From Vesta saturnalis (Eukaryota; Arthropoda; Insecta; Coleoptera; Lampyridae), in assembly GCA_036346205.1 (NCBI GenBank), contig JARFJB010000390.1, forward strand, positions 62,001 to 126,000: a stretch of 64,000 nucleotides of DNA, read 5' to 3'. Numbering within the stretch: the first letter of the stretch is position 1; the number at the start of each line of letters is the position of its first letter. This document shows positions 33,742 through 42,479 of this stretch, piece after piece. The notes below the pieces were generated by a model, which saw only the letters and a program-made list of their open reading frames with translations, was not told where the DNA came from and searched no databases. Position numbers and translations under genes: made by a program.

Positions 33742-33794
<53 letters not shown>
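33742..33794. repeat. TA microsatellite, right part
   Basis: Continuation of the TA array from the other side of the inserted element; see 30582-30624. Confidence 0.97.
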
Positions 33795-33802
<8 letters not shown>

Positions 33803-34998
33803 TTTAGGTTACATTGTTTGTGTAATAAGGTGTTTTAGTGTGAGCCCAGGTGTTACGCAAGAATACGGTAAACTTATTTTTGAGTTTAAACACTTTAAAG
33901 ATTTTATGCATTAACGTAACCAGTTTTGGGATTGTTTGAATAGCGAAGTAATTACGTTCGATATGCATTATAAGATTAACATCCAAACGTAATATTCGAA
34001 TTTGCTATTTAAAGACATTCTTTTGAGGATTTGATATTTTTTGTAGAAAGCTTATTTCGTAAAATTTTTTTAATAAAAAAAAGAATCGATAGAGTTTTAC
34101 TTGACAATTATTGGTAACATCTTAAAAGTTTGCTTGAGAATTCCAGTAATTGAATTTGGATGTTGCAATCACCTAGGCAAATTCTTAGTATTGATCATTC
34201 TTGATTTAAGTGTAATTCGAAAATGAATTGGTAAATACGAATTCCATCTGGTTGTTGACTTGTTAACAGTAGATTAAATTGAAGCAACGTAACGTTAAAC
34301 ATTGATCGATTTTAAGTAACAAATATAGTGTTGTCATTGCGGCACGAATTTACTTATCGAAGCGTGTGTGAATTTTGGAGCCCTATTTCAGGCGGAGTGC
34401 AGGACTGCTGTCCAGGACACTCGACATGGATTACGTACAGGTAAGCGAGTTTTTGTATGTTTAAACGAGCTGTACACTTAACGTAATTCGACACGCTTAT
34501 ACTTATTTAACTTATAAACATTTTGGCGCCAAAATCTAATTTCATAACGACTTCAACCCCTAATTCGACTCATTTATGGTATACTATTTTGGAGGTACAA
34601 AATTAATTAACATCTTACTCACCCCCAAACGCTGGCTAGCAGGTGCAAAAAGCCAATTTTATCTGTTATCCCGTTTTACCACCAGTTTTTACCGTAACAA
34701 AGTAAAGTTTAGTTAATGAACGCTACTTTTATAAATTAAAACCACTTAGTTAAGGAAGGTAATCATTTTAGATTATGAAATTTTTACTCAATGATTTTGA
34801 AATTGTAAAAGATTGAAAAAGAACCTAAATATTATTCTTTGTAGCCAGGTGTATGCAAGCAAAATAATAGTCACAGGTAATACGCCCGTTACGCCCCCAA
34901 CAGCAGGGCGGACAAAAAGACCGTCACAGTGGACAATTAGTGGCGCAATTAAGAAGACGAGTAAAGGATTCGAAGAAATCAGGAGGTTGACGGTATTT
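33795..34998. other. About 1.2 kb without a recognised gene
   Basis: A possible short exon ends at 34440 (ATGGATTACGTACAG followed by GTAAGC, a strong donor sequence) and a TTCTTTGTAG acceptor-like site lies near 34845, but the joined frame stops after a few codons. No family motif was seen in the open frame at 34813-35001. Confidence 0.3.
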
Positions 34999-35157
34999 TA
35001 AACCAGCCGAATTAACGGTAGTAATAATGATTGGCACAAACGACGCTCTGCAGCACAATTTTTCTCTATCAAAATTTCAAAGAAACTACCGATGGCTAAT
35101 TAGGGACTCATTAAAGATGAAAAGTACAAAAAATTGTAATGTGTACTATAACACCAA
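34999..35157 (+). pseudogene. Fragment with a GTND motif (SGNH-hydrolase-like?)
   Basis: One frame reads PAELTVVIMIGTNDALQ and then FQRNYRWLIRDSLKMKS before running into the inverted Tc1 fragment at 35158. The hydrophobic strand followed by GTND is the third conserved block of SGNH/GDSL esterases, which occur in some LINE ORF1 proteins and elsewhere. The stretch is only about 50 codons long with no catalytic Ser or His block visible, so this is a weak assignment. Confidence 0.35.
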
Positions 35158-35577
35158 TTCCAAGGCGACGTTGTTGCAACCCTTCCTCGGACCATTTGCA
35201 TCAACATCTCAATACTGTTGTAACATTTCGGTTTACACGACGAGCAATTTCTCTTAGCGAAAGTACGGCCTCTCTCATGCCAATAATACTGCCACGTTCA
35301 AAATCAGTCAATTGGGAAAAAATGTTGATGTTGACGTACTATTGGCACGAAATTGTGAACAAACAATTAGCAAAATTGAAAGTTAATTATACACTGGTTT
35401 ATTTCTTCAAATTTATTGTTACTAAGTGCAAAGGAAAAAAAATTCTAGCTAGACTTTATTCAAAATTTAATCGTTTGTTTGTTCTAATGAAAGACATCGT
35501 TTACGAAAATTTCAATAAAATCATTCAACAAATTCTAGGTGTTGCAATTTTTATGGAAGTCAGTACATGTAAATGTC
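35158..35577 (-). pseudogene. Tc1-like element fragment, inverted copy
   Basis: Reverse-complement copy of 28479 to about 28912, from the element end (GGAAGTCAG then TA at 35577) to the coding sequence just after the QQRRLG region. It shares with the other copy the TGA stop in the transposase N-terminal domain. It abuts piggyBac coding sequence on the right. Confidence 0.85.
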
Positions 35578-36165
35578 TTTGAAGAGGTTCAGATTTTTAA
35601 CGCGATGTGTTCGCTTTGACGATGCATCTACAAAAGAAGAGAGAAAAAAAATGGACAATTTAGCACCGGTGCTCAACATATTTGAAAAGTTCACCAGCAA
35701 TTGCCTGGAATGCTACTCCCCAAGTGAATATGTCACGCTCGATGAAAAGTTAGAGGCATTCCGAGGGAGATGCAGATTTCGCGAATACATACCTTCGAAA
35801 CCTGCTAAATACGGGCTAAACATATTTGCATTGGTGGATGTCAAACTTTTCTATTGCTACAATCTTGAAATATACGCTGGGAAGCAACCGAAATGTCCTT
35901 ACCAACAAAGTAATAAACCTGTTGATGTTGTCAAGCGCTTAGTTGCACCTAATACAAAAACGGGGCGCAATGTTACAGCAGATAACTGTTTTTCCGACAT
36001 AAATCTCATCAGCGAATTGAAAATGTATAAACTAAGTTATGTGGGCACGATAAAAAAGAAATAAACCTCAAATAACTCCTGAGTTTGTCAATACTAGGAA
36101 ACGTGCACCAAAATCAGATTACATTTTCGAAATAAACATGTCATATTACAGAAAACAACGATCAG
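35578..36165 (+). pseudogene. piggyBac-like transposase, central fragment
   Basis: The open frame from ATG 35573 reads MSLKRFRFLTRCVRFDD, VTLDEKLEAFRGRCRFREYI (first catalytic Asp), KPAKYGLNIFALVD, NVTADNCFSDINL (second Asp) and YVGTIKKK, the order of the DDE_Tnp_1_7 domain. A frameshift at about 36060 precedes EIPPEFVNTR and APKSDYIFE-like sequence, then the match ends. The third Asp and the C-terminal Cys-rich domain are missing. Enzymes of this family insert at TTAA. Confidence 0.85.
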
Positions 36166-36760
36166 TTATCTTTTATAAGTTTAGCACATTTCTCGGAAAA
36201 TGTTACACAATGTTAGAGCCGCAAGACTTGATTGCAATTACCGCACATATATTTGCTCAATGTCGTTTTTTTATTCACATAACAGGTACTGCAACGCTTT
36301 TTTATGAAGAACGCGCGCCGATATTTTCGTTCTCTTCATGTAGAATAGGTTTGAATCTCTCCAAGCTTCTTTGTAGTTCCAATGGCATTCCACTCGTTCT
36401 CGTAGATCTTCGTTGTACATGTTCCAGAGTTAGCTCATTGGCAACTTCCGCAGAAACTTCCGTCATGTTATGTGTGGATTATTATTGCCCATACGAATAA
36501 TCCTCGCATTTATGGCAGCCATATTGAGCATTGAAAAAAATATCACTATTGGCCATAGTTTGGTGTTTCGCACTTTGTCTCGTTATAGAATGTTAACAAT
36601 TCAGAGTTGTTTTTCTCTCCCGTCAACAAGTCAATTGCATCGTCCTTGTGCAGACTGGAAACAAGCAATACGTTTTTATATTGTTTCGGAACGTAGGAGA
36701 GTAGTGTACAGTTTTCCCCATATGCGAAGAGACTTGTAAGGAATCAAGCTTAAAGATTGT
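36150..36760 (-). pseudogene. piggyBac-like transposase, C-terminal fragment, opposite strand
   Basis: The minus strand reads CTLLSYVPKQYKNVLLVSSL and HKDDAIDLLTGE (about 36700-36620), then in other frames LWPIVIFFSMLNMAAINARI (about 36530), RKFLRKLPMS (about 36450) and a decayed C-terminal end. These are the final third of a piggyBac-like protein. It lies tail to tail with the central fragment at 35578, so these are remnants of two copies or of one rearranged copy. Confidence 0.75.
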
Positions 36761-36839
36761 TTTTATGAAAACTACTTATCATACATATGAAAAAAAGGAT
36801 GTATCTCTCAGATACATTGCGACTATTAATGTTCAGAGA

Positions 36840-37132
36840 ACAGTTGCGACTACTGGAGTGAAAAATCTCTGCAATTGGTCGGCTATCAATATCTTTGATT
36901 TTTTGGGGACGTAATTGTCGGACTTTCTTTTCAAAAATGAACGTAATTTTTGATACGTGGATATATTAATGTTATTTTTTATATTGGTAGTACTTCGCAA
37001 CATTGAATATTGTGACCAAAGTATGCCGATTCATACTTTTTTCTCGAAATTTCCAGCAACAAATCTAACGTTACTTTTGCAGATATTTCCAATATCTCTG
37101 GAGGAGTATTATCAAAATCGTTACTACTGTCA
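36840..37132 (-). pseudogene. Tyrosine recombinase (Crypton-like), N-terminal fragment
   Basis: From ATG 37130-37132 the minus strand reads an acidic start (MDTDSSNDFDNTPPEILE), then LLLEISRKKYESAY. After a gap and frame change it reads NIKNNINISTYQKLRSFLKR and YVPKKSKILIADQLQRFF. These match, in order, the core-binding domain of the plus-strand recombinase at 37791 (LLPSKSKKVYEKSYEDF; NIDISQYPKLKAFLKR; YKPKKSKVLNDEQV). About 45-50 residues between the two blocks are deleted, and the catalytic domain is absent. The two genes point away from each other. Confidence 0.75.
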
Positions 37133-37471
37133 GTATCCATATTGTTTATTATACATAGGTGTATGTCTTATTAAAATAATATTTAATGGAAATTGCGACT
37201 TTTATCAAAGCACGAATGAAAACTATCTTAAGAATTTAAAAAACTTCTATAATCTGACAGTTGTGATAACTATTTAAAGCTGAACAGCTGCCAACTAAAA
37301 GTTATTGTCGATTTTTGTTGATTCTCCATATAAATGTATGTGGTGTGGGCAAAGTGCCATAAGAAAAAATATTTCTCACAGTATGACCAAACATGGTTTT
37401 GAAATTAAGTAAGCTATGAGAAATACGCTATTTTTCATAGCAGTTGTAGAAAATAGTACATTAGATAACAA

Positions 37472-37562
37472 GGGATTGAAGTGACTCATTTAATCCCGCG
37501 AATAGATTAAGGAACTTCAATCCCGTGGTATCTACACTATTTTTGCACTTCGTGGAGTAATA
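37472..37562. repeat. Palindromic motifs at the left flank of the recombinase gene
   Basis: GGGATTGAAGT (37472-37482) is exactly complemented by ACTTCAATCCC (37514-37524), enclosing a second palindrome-like core TTAATCCCGCGAATAGATTAA-type (37490-37510, arms TTAATC and GATTAA). TTTTTGCACTTCGTGGAGTAA (37540-37560; written here only as positions 37540-37559 plus one base) is an imperfect inverted partner of 39082-39104. These are candidate recombinase sites or element ends. Confidence 0.5.
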
Positions 37563-37790
37563 ATAGAAATAATTATATTATTTTCTGAAAATTAAAATAT
37601 TACATCTATGATAAATTTAAATGATTAGAAAAGTCACTTTGACAAAGAAGCTACACTAATCAAGGCTAATGAAATTTATGAATTATTTTTAAAATCCCAG
37701 ATGTTTCAATGCCATAACAACGAGTAAATAAATAATAAACAACATTCGCCATTGTGAAAACTTGTCTGTTGACGACGCGTAGTTGCGAAA

Positions 37791-38789
37791 ATGGATGAGT
37801 TTGGTATTGAAGCAGCGGCTGTTAACCAACTATTGCCCTCAAAATCCAAAAAAGTGTATGAAAAATCTTATGAAGATTTTATAGCATGGTGCCGTCAAAA
37901 GAAGATACAAAATCACACCAATGAAAATGTCTTTTTAGCATATTTCAATGAAAAAAGCAAAACTTTACGTGCTTCCGCCTTGTGGGCGAATTATTCCATA
38001 GTGAAATCGACGGTAATGGTGAAAAGTAATATTGACATATCCCAATACCCGAAATTAAAAGCTTTTCTGAAAAGAAAAAATGACTGCTATAAGCCAAAGA
38101 AGTCGAAAGTTCTTAATGATGAACAAGTCGATTAATCCCTAATTCAAGCTCCGGATGACGATTTTTTAACGGTTAAGGTGAGTAATATAACGTTTATAAA
38201 TTTTTTGATAGATATTTTTGAAACTGTTCAATTTTTAGGTTGCACTGATCATGAGTGTAGCAGGAGCGTGTAGAGGAAACGAATTAGTTGAATTATCAAT
38301 TCAGAATGTTCCAGATTTGGGTTACTCTGTCTTAGTTAATATAAAAAATACAAGAACAATATTGACCGAGTATTCGTTGTTCAGAATTCAGTGAATAACC
38401 CAGTCGATTTTATAAAACTATGCAGAAATTACCTTGCTTTAAGAAAACCTGACACAAACCATTCACGATTTTTTGTCCAATATAAAGACCGGAGATGTTC
38501 AACTCAACCCATTGGAAAAAATACCTTTGGAAAACTACCCCAAAGAATTGCAATTTTTTTTAAACTTCCTGAACCCTCTTTATACACCAGTCATTGTTTT
38601 CGACGCACGTCGGCGTCTTTATTAGCCAATTCTGGGGCAAATGTCGACGTTCTTAAAAGACACGGACGTTGGAAATCGTCTTCAGTGGCTGAGGGATATG
38701 TTGAAAGCTCTATAAATAATAAAAAAATTATAGCAGAAAAAATTTTTGAGCATGACAATGAAAAAAAATTGATTCAGAAAACCAAATAA
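37791..38789 (+). pseudogene. Tyrosine recombinase, Crypton-like
   Basis: From ATG 37791 the core-binding (SAM-like) domain reads LLPSKSKKVYEKSYEDFIAW to YKPKKSKVLNDEQV. A TAA at 38133-38135 interrupts, the frame continues, and an intron follows (donor GTGAGT near 38176, acceptor TTTTTAG near 38239). The catalytic part has ACRGNELVEL (first Arg), HCFRRTSASLLA (His-x-x-Arg), GRWKSSSVAEGYVES (Trp in the His/Trp position, then the Tyr nucleophile). A frameshift near 38365 separates the first Arg from the rest. The full R-H-R-Y set is present. Such enzymes cut and rejoin DNA through a 3'-phosphotyrosine link and mobilise Crypton-type elements. Confidence 0.85.
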
Positions 38790-38992
38790 ATACTACCAAT
38801 GCATCTATCGTTTCAACATCATTCAATAATGTTCTTAATTCTAAGGACAACGACTTTGGTAAATTTTTTAACTTTAATAACTGTACAAATGTAAATATAT
38901 CCGTAAATGTTAATCAAAAGTGGATGTTATCTTAAATGTTAATTGCTGATTTTTATTAATAAAATTATTTAGTAGAGTGAATTATTTATTTT

Positions 38993-39104
38993 TTAATCCT
39001 CGGAGGATTAAATTATTTTTTAATTCCTAGAGATTAAAAGTAACACTTCAGTATCCGAAATGGAGGAACCAAATAGTACTTTTAATCCACGAGGTGCAAA
39101 AAGT
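38993..39104. repeat. Palindromic motifs at the right flank of the recombinase gene
   Basis: TTAATCCTCGGAGGATTAA (38993-39011) has complementary arms of nine bases about one central base. A weaker relative TTAATTCCTAGAGATTAA lies at 39020-39037. TTAATCCACGAGGTGCAAAA (39082-39101) is an imperfect inverted partner of 37540-37560. All share a TTAATCC-N-CG core with the left-flank motifs. Confidence 0.5.
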
Positions 39105-40295
39105 TATTTGTGGGTTGTTTATTTTACTTTCCAGTTTATATTTGAATCAGTATTAATGCTTTACTCTACCAATGATATTGATGAGGAAGCTGCATCTTTA
39201 AAGAAAAGGAAGTTAGTAATTAGCATAGACAATTATCTAGAAAGAGTGGTTCCAAATCTAAGTGACAGACAGTTTCAAACGCATTTCTGCATTAATTATG
39301 TGACGTATGACAAATTATAACATATTACTATATAAATTCAGAAAAAAGATAATACAGGGCGTCCTTTTATCGACATTCATCTTCAATTACTTGCTGTGGC
39401 TTTTACCAACACCAGATTAATTCAGATAATACTTCCACTTTTGCGTAGGAGAGGGATTCAACATGGGAAAATTTTTTCGTATCATTAGGGCATTGAATAA
39501 TATCGCACCAAAAGTGATAGTTTGACCAACAGGAGAGCGAATAGAAGACACGAAAGAAAAATTTTCCCGTATTGCTGGAATCGATGGTGTAATAGCTGCA
39601 GTGGGTTGAACATTTATTCCTATAAAGGCTCCGAAAAACAATCCAGAAATATTCTACATATTATGTAGAAAATGCCATTATGGAATTACACTGCAAGGAG
39701 TTTGCAATACAACACTAAAATTTACTGATGTATTCGTAGGGTATGCTGGATCCGTAAGTGATACACGCATATTTCGTAATTCTGACATATTTAAATCAGT
39801 AACTGAATTGCTACTGAATATTTTCCTAATGAAGAATGTATCTTAGGGGACAAAGCCTATCCTTGTTTATCATGGTGCATACCACCATACATTAACATTG
39901 GCAATATGACTGCAGCAAAAAGAAATTTTAATCTGAGAGAATCTCAGACTCGACAAGTTGTAGAAAAAACATTTGGCCTTTTATTTGGAAGGCTACGCAG
40001 GCTTAAGTTTTTAGATATAAATAGACGAGATTTGATTCCACCAACTGTTGTTGCATGTTGTGTTATACATAATTTATGCGTAGATTCGGAAGATCTATTG
40101 TTAGATGAATTTGGGAAAGACGGCATGCAATTTGTAACAGGTAATGCTAATATGGATAATACAGAGAAAAATAGAGGAAATATATTTCAAGAGAATGGCT
40201 TACTTAATCGAGACCAACTATGTCTACAAGTATATGATGTTTTAATTTCTTATAAGTTTTGTTATGAACGAATAAGTTCAATGGTAAATATGTAA
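39060..40295 (+). pseudogene. Harbinger D transposase, inactivated
   Basis: The open stretch at 39060-39320 begins with codons that belong to the end of the recombinase element, so the true start is unclear. It continues as SIDNYLERVVPNLSDRQFQT (Harbinger N-terminal region). Then, broken, come FSRIAGIDGVIAAVG (about 39555), where the catalytic Asp is replaced by Gly and followed by a stop, AGSVSDTRIFRNSD (second Asp, about 39755), and GDKAYPCLSWCIPPY. The open stretch 39906-40295 carries VEKTFGLLFGRLRRLKFLD with the catalytic Glu. Its Myb-like partner appears to be at 45850-46600, now separated by later insertions. Confidence 0.85.
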
Positions 40296-40370
40296 TTAAG
40301 AAATATTATTAATTTTATTAAATACATAAATAAAAAATACTTATCTTTTTTGGGGTTTTTTTAATGGTGT

Positions 40371-40425
40371 ACTTTAAATTATACAATCTAAACGTTTCGA
40401 TAACACTTACAGTTATCTTCGTCAG
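40371..40425 (-). ncRNA. Hammerhead-like ribozyme core (left arm)
   Basis: On the minus strand: CTGACGA, a 6-bp stem (GATAAC/GTTATC), GAAAC, an 8-bp AT-rich stem and GTA. This follows the hammerhead order with helices II and III. One extra A lies between CTGACGA and helix II, and no good helix I pairing is seen. Ribozymes of this class are known in Penelope-like repeats. In this arm the motif is in the sense orientation of the coding part. Confidence 0.45.
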
Positions 40426-40978
40426 TAGAAATGTTTGTTAAAAATTGTTAAAGACGTAGTAAACAATTTTGTCAAATTTGAAAAATTAAAACATAAACAT
40501 AAGCCTGCTATTAATATAACAGTTTGAGAAACGTATAAAGCCAACTATAAAATTTTTAGTAAAGAATAACTAGGTCATAAAACTGAAATATTGTTAAACT
40601 GCCTCAAAGATGACAAACCAGAACACTCTCTACGACGAATGCTAACAATGAAATTTGTCAGCCAAAAAACACATTTAACAAAATTTAATCGAGTTATGAT
40701 GTAAGTGTAAAGTTGTGAAAAACTTCAGTTTGAAAATGATAGAAGCATTCACAAATCCAAACATTATATCAAATAAAATAACCCAGTTAAACCTAACAAA
40801 GAGATATCTTCATCAATAATTGGAAGTGTTATTAACAATGAAAAGCACAATGTAAAACGTTTTTAGTAACTTTCAATTTTAATTTAATTTCAACTACTTA
40901 AATTATAGTGCTGTGGTAATTTAACATATAATTGGTAAAGCATTTGCTTCAAGGTCTAGGAAAAACACAGCAAAAAAC

Positions 40979-41600
40979 CTAGACATACCAAAAGTTAAAA
41001 TTAAAATCAAAATTAAGACGTATCATTATGCTTTTTTTTTTAATTATAAGATGCCAAAACCTATTTAAACGGAGATTTTTTTCTTGTCTATTAAAATTAT
41101 TCGGGTGTTTATGTATTTCAATAACTTCACGTTGCAAACGAACATAATAATGAGTTTGTCTTGACAATATTTCCATATTGTCAAATTGAATGTCATGATT
41201 TAGATTATTCAGGGCATGGTCAGCCACAGCAGACCTCTCTGATTGATCCAATCTACAAAATCTCATATGTTCTTTGCGTCTTGTATCAAAGCTACGTTTT
41301 GTGGTCCCGACTCCCGATGTATACTTTTCCACATGAACAAGATAACTTATACACTCCGGAAGATGACAATGGGTTTGACACATCTTTAGGTGATCTTAAA
41401 TGTTCTTTAATTTCTCTTGTAGGTTTAAAAATAGTCCTAATGCCATATTTGATTAGGATTTTTTCAATTCTATTTGTAACATTAGCTATAAAAGGAAGAA
41501 AAGCAGTACCAACATTAAGAACTGGTTTTTCTTTAAGGTTACGCCTAAAAAGTGTAATAACATTATTAATATCTGTAATCTTGTATTATTATATTACATC
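40979..41600 (-). pseudogene. Penelope-like GIY-YIG endonuclease domain
   Basis: The minus strand reads NVGTAFLPFIANVTNRIEKI and YGIRTIFKPTREIKEHLRS (the spacer before the endonuclease, about 41540-41400), then GVYKLSCSCGKVYIG. At that point the frame shifts (about 41310) and continues GTTKRSFDTRRKEHMRFC, SAVADHALN, a segment ending YYVRLQREVIEIHKH and NNFNRQEKNLRLNRFWHL. This is the typical Penelope C-terminus with the GIY-YIG motif, the catalytic Arg and the Glu of the EIHKH region. The frameshift falls exactly in the motif. The reverse transcriptase part is absent. Confidence 0.87.
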
Positions 41601-41872
41601 ATAACTCGATTAAATTTTGTTAAATGTGTTTTTTGGCTGACAAATTTCATTGTTAGCTTTCGTCGTAGAGAGTGTTCTGGTTTGTCATCTTTGAGGCAGT
41701 TTAACAATATTTAATTTTTATGACCTAGTTATTCTTTACTAAAAATTTTATAGTTGGCTTTATACGTTTCTCAAACTGTTATATTAATAGCAGGCTTATG
41801 TTTATGTTTTAATTTTTCAAATTTGACAAAATTGTTTACTACATCTTTAACAATTTTTAACAAACATTTCTA

Positions 41873-41928
41873 CTGACGAAGATAACTGTAAGTGTTATCG
41901 AAACGTTTAAATTGTATAATTTAAAGTA
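41873..41928 (+). ncRNA. Hammerhead-like ribozyme core (right arm)
   Basis: The same motif as at 40371-40425, inverted: CTGACGA 41873-41879, helix II 41881-41886 with 41894-41899, GAAAC 41900-41904, a stem at 41906-41913 with 41918-41925, and GTA 41926-41928. The same extra A is present, and helix I pairing is poor. Confidence 0.42.
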
Positions 41929-41998
41929 CACCATTAAAAAACCCCAAAAAAGATAAGTATTTTATTATGAGTGTTAATGGTGAAAGTTTACATTTTCA

Positions 41999-42225
41999 TA
42001 CATAAATAAAAAGTTTACATCGAGTAGGATTTGAACCTACGACCTGTACTTTGCTAGAGTACCGCGATAACCATCTACGCCATCGAGATTCAAGCCCCAA
42101 TCGATGCAAATGTTGTCTTTATGTATGTAAAACTGATGTAAATTCTAAATATAATGAGATTACAATCTCTAGCAAAGTACAGGTCGTAGGTTCAAATCCT
42201 ACTCGAGGTAAACTTTTTATTTATG
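41999..42225. repeat. Inverted repeat of about 60 bp containing tRNA sequence
   Basis: The arms 41999-42060 and 42167-42225 are complementary with very few mismatches and are separated by about 106 bp. The left arm includes the 3' two thirds of a minus-strand tRNA and a flanking AAATAAAAAGTTTAC block; the right arm repeats both in the opposite orientation. Confidence 0.88.
42016..42089 (-). tRNA. tRNA or tRNA-derived sequence, anticodon AGC (Ala)
   Basis: On the minus strand: acceptor ATCTCGA, A-box TGGCGTAGATGG, D-stem with one mismatch, a perfect anticodon stem GTACT/AGTAC, loop CTAGCAA giving anticodon AGC, T-stem GTAGG/CCTAC with loop TTCAAAT (B-box GGTTCAAATCC), and acceptor TCGATGT with one C-T mismatch. 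Length fits a tRNA. The sequence is unlike the usual animal tRNA-Ala (no G3-U70 pair), so it may be a tRNA pseudogene or a SINE head. Confidence 0.6.
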
Positions 42226-42479
42226 CATTTAATAAAATTAATAATAATTTTTAATTATACAATGTTTTAAATTAAAACAAAGTGTGCACATTTTTATCAG
42301 TAATATATAAATATCTTTTATCATAAGATGAAATGAATACTGCTAAAACAATAGTGTAAATTATATTATAAAACCATAAAACTAAGTTTATTCTTACTTA
42401 ATCAATAAGAAACAAAATGTTCTGTATACACCCAAAAGTATTAAACAAATAAACTACTAAATCATATTTCTTTTTTTTA

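Larger units (their letters stand above)
40336..41963 (-). mobile_element. Penelope-like element fragment with inverted terminal arms
   Basis: Two arms of about 370 bp are inverted to each other (40336-40706 and 41595-41963). Between them is the C-terminal end of a Penelope-like polyprotein with a GIY-YIG endonuclease domain on the minus strand. Penelope-like elements commonly have LTR-like repeats in direct or inverted orientation and are often 5'-truncated, as here (no reverse transcriptase domain). Both arms contain a hammerhead-like core. The element sits between the Harbinger D transposase and the tRNA fold-back. Confidence 0.83.

Noticed and set aside
34426..34860. Possible start exon of a host gene (ATG with a strong splice donor at 34441)
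   Set aside because: The joined frame stops within a few codons at the best acceptor, and no conserved domain follows.
36138..36739. Plus-strand ORFs between the recombin and piggyBac regions
   Set aside because: They are antisense shadows of the minus-strand piggyBac C-terminal fragment.
42163..42222. A second tRNA gene on the plus strand
   Set aside because: Only the anticodon arm to the 3' end is present; the D-arm and 5' acceptor strand are missing, so it is half of an inverted duplicate.
42051..42254. Plus-strand ORF across the tRNA fold-back
   Set aside because: It is accounted for by the inverted tRNA sequence and flanks; no protein similarity is visible.
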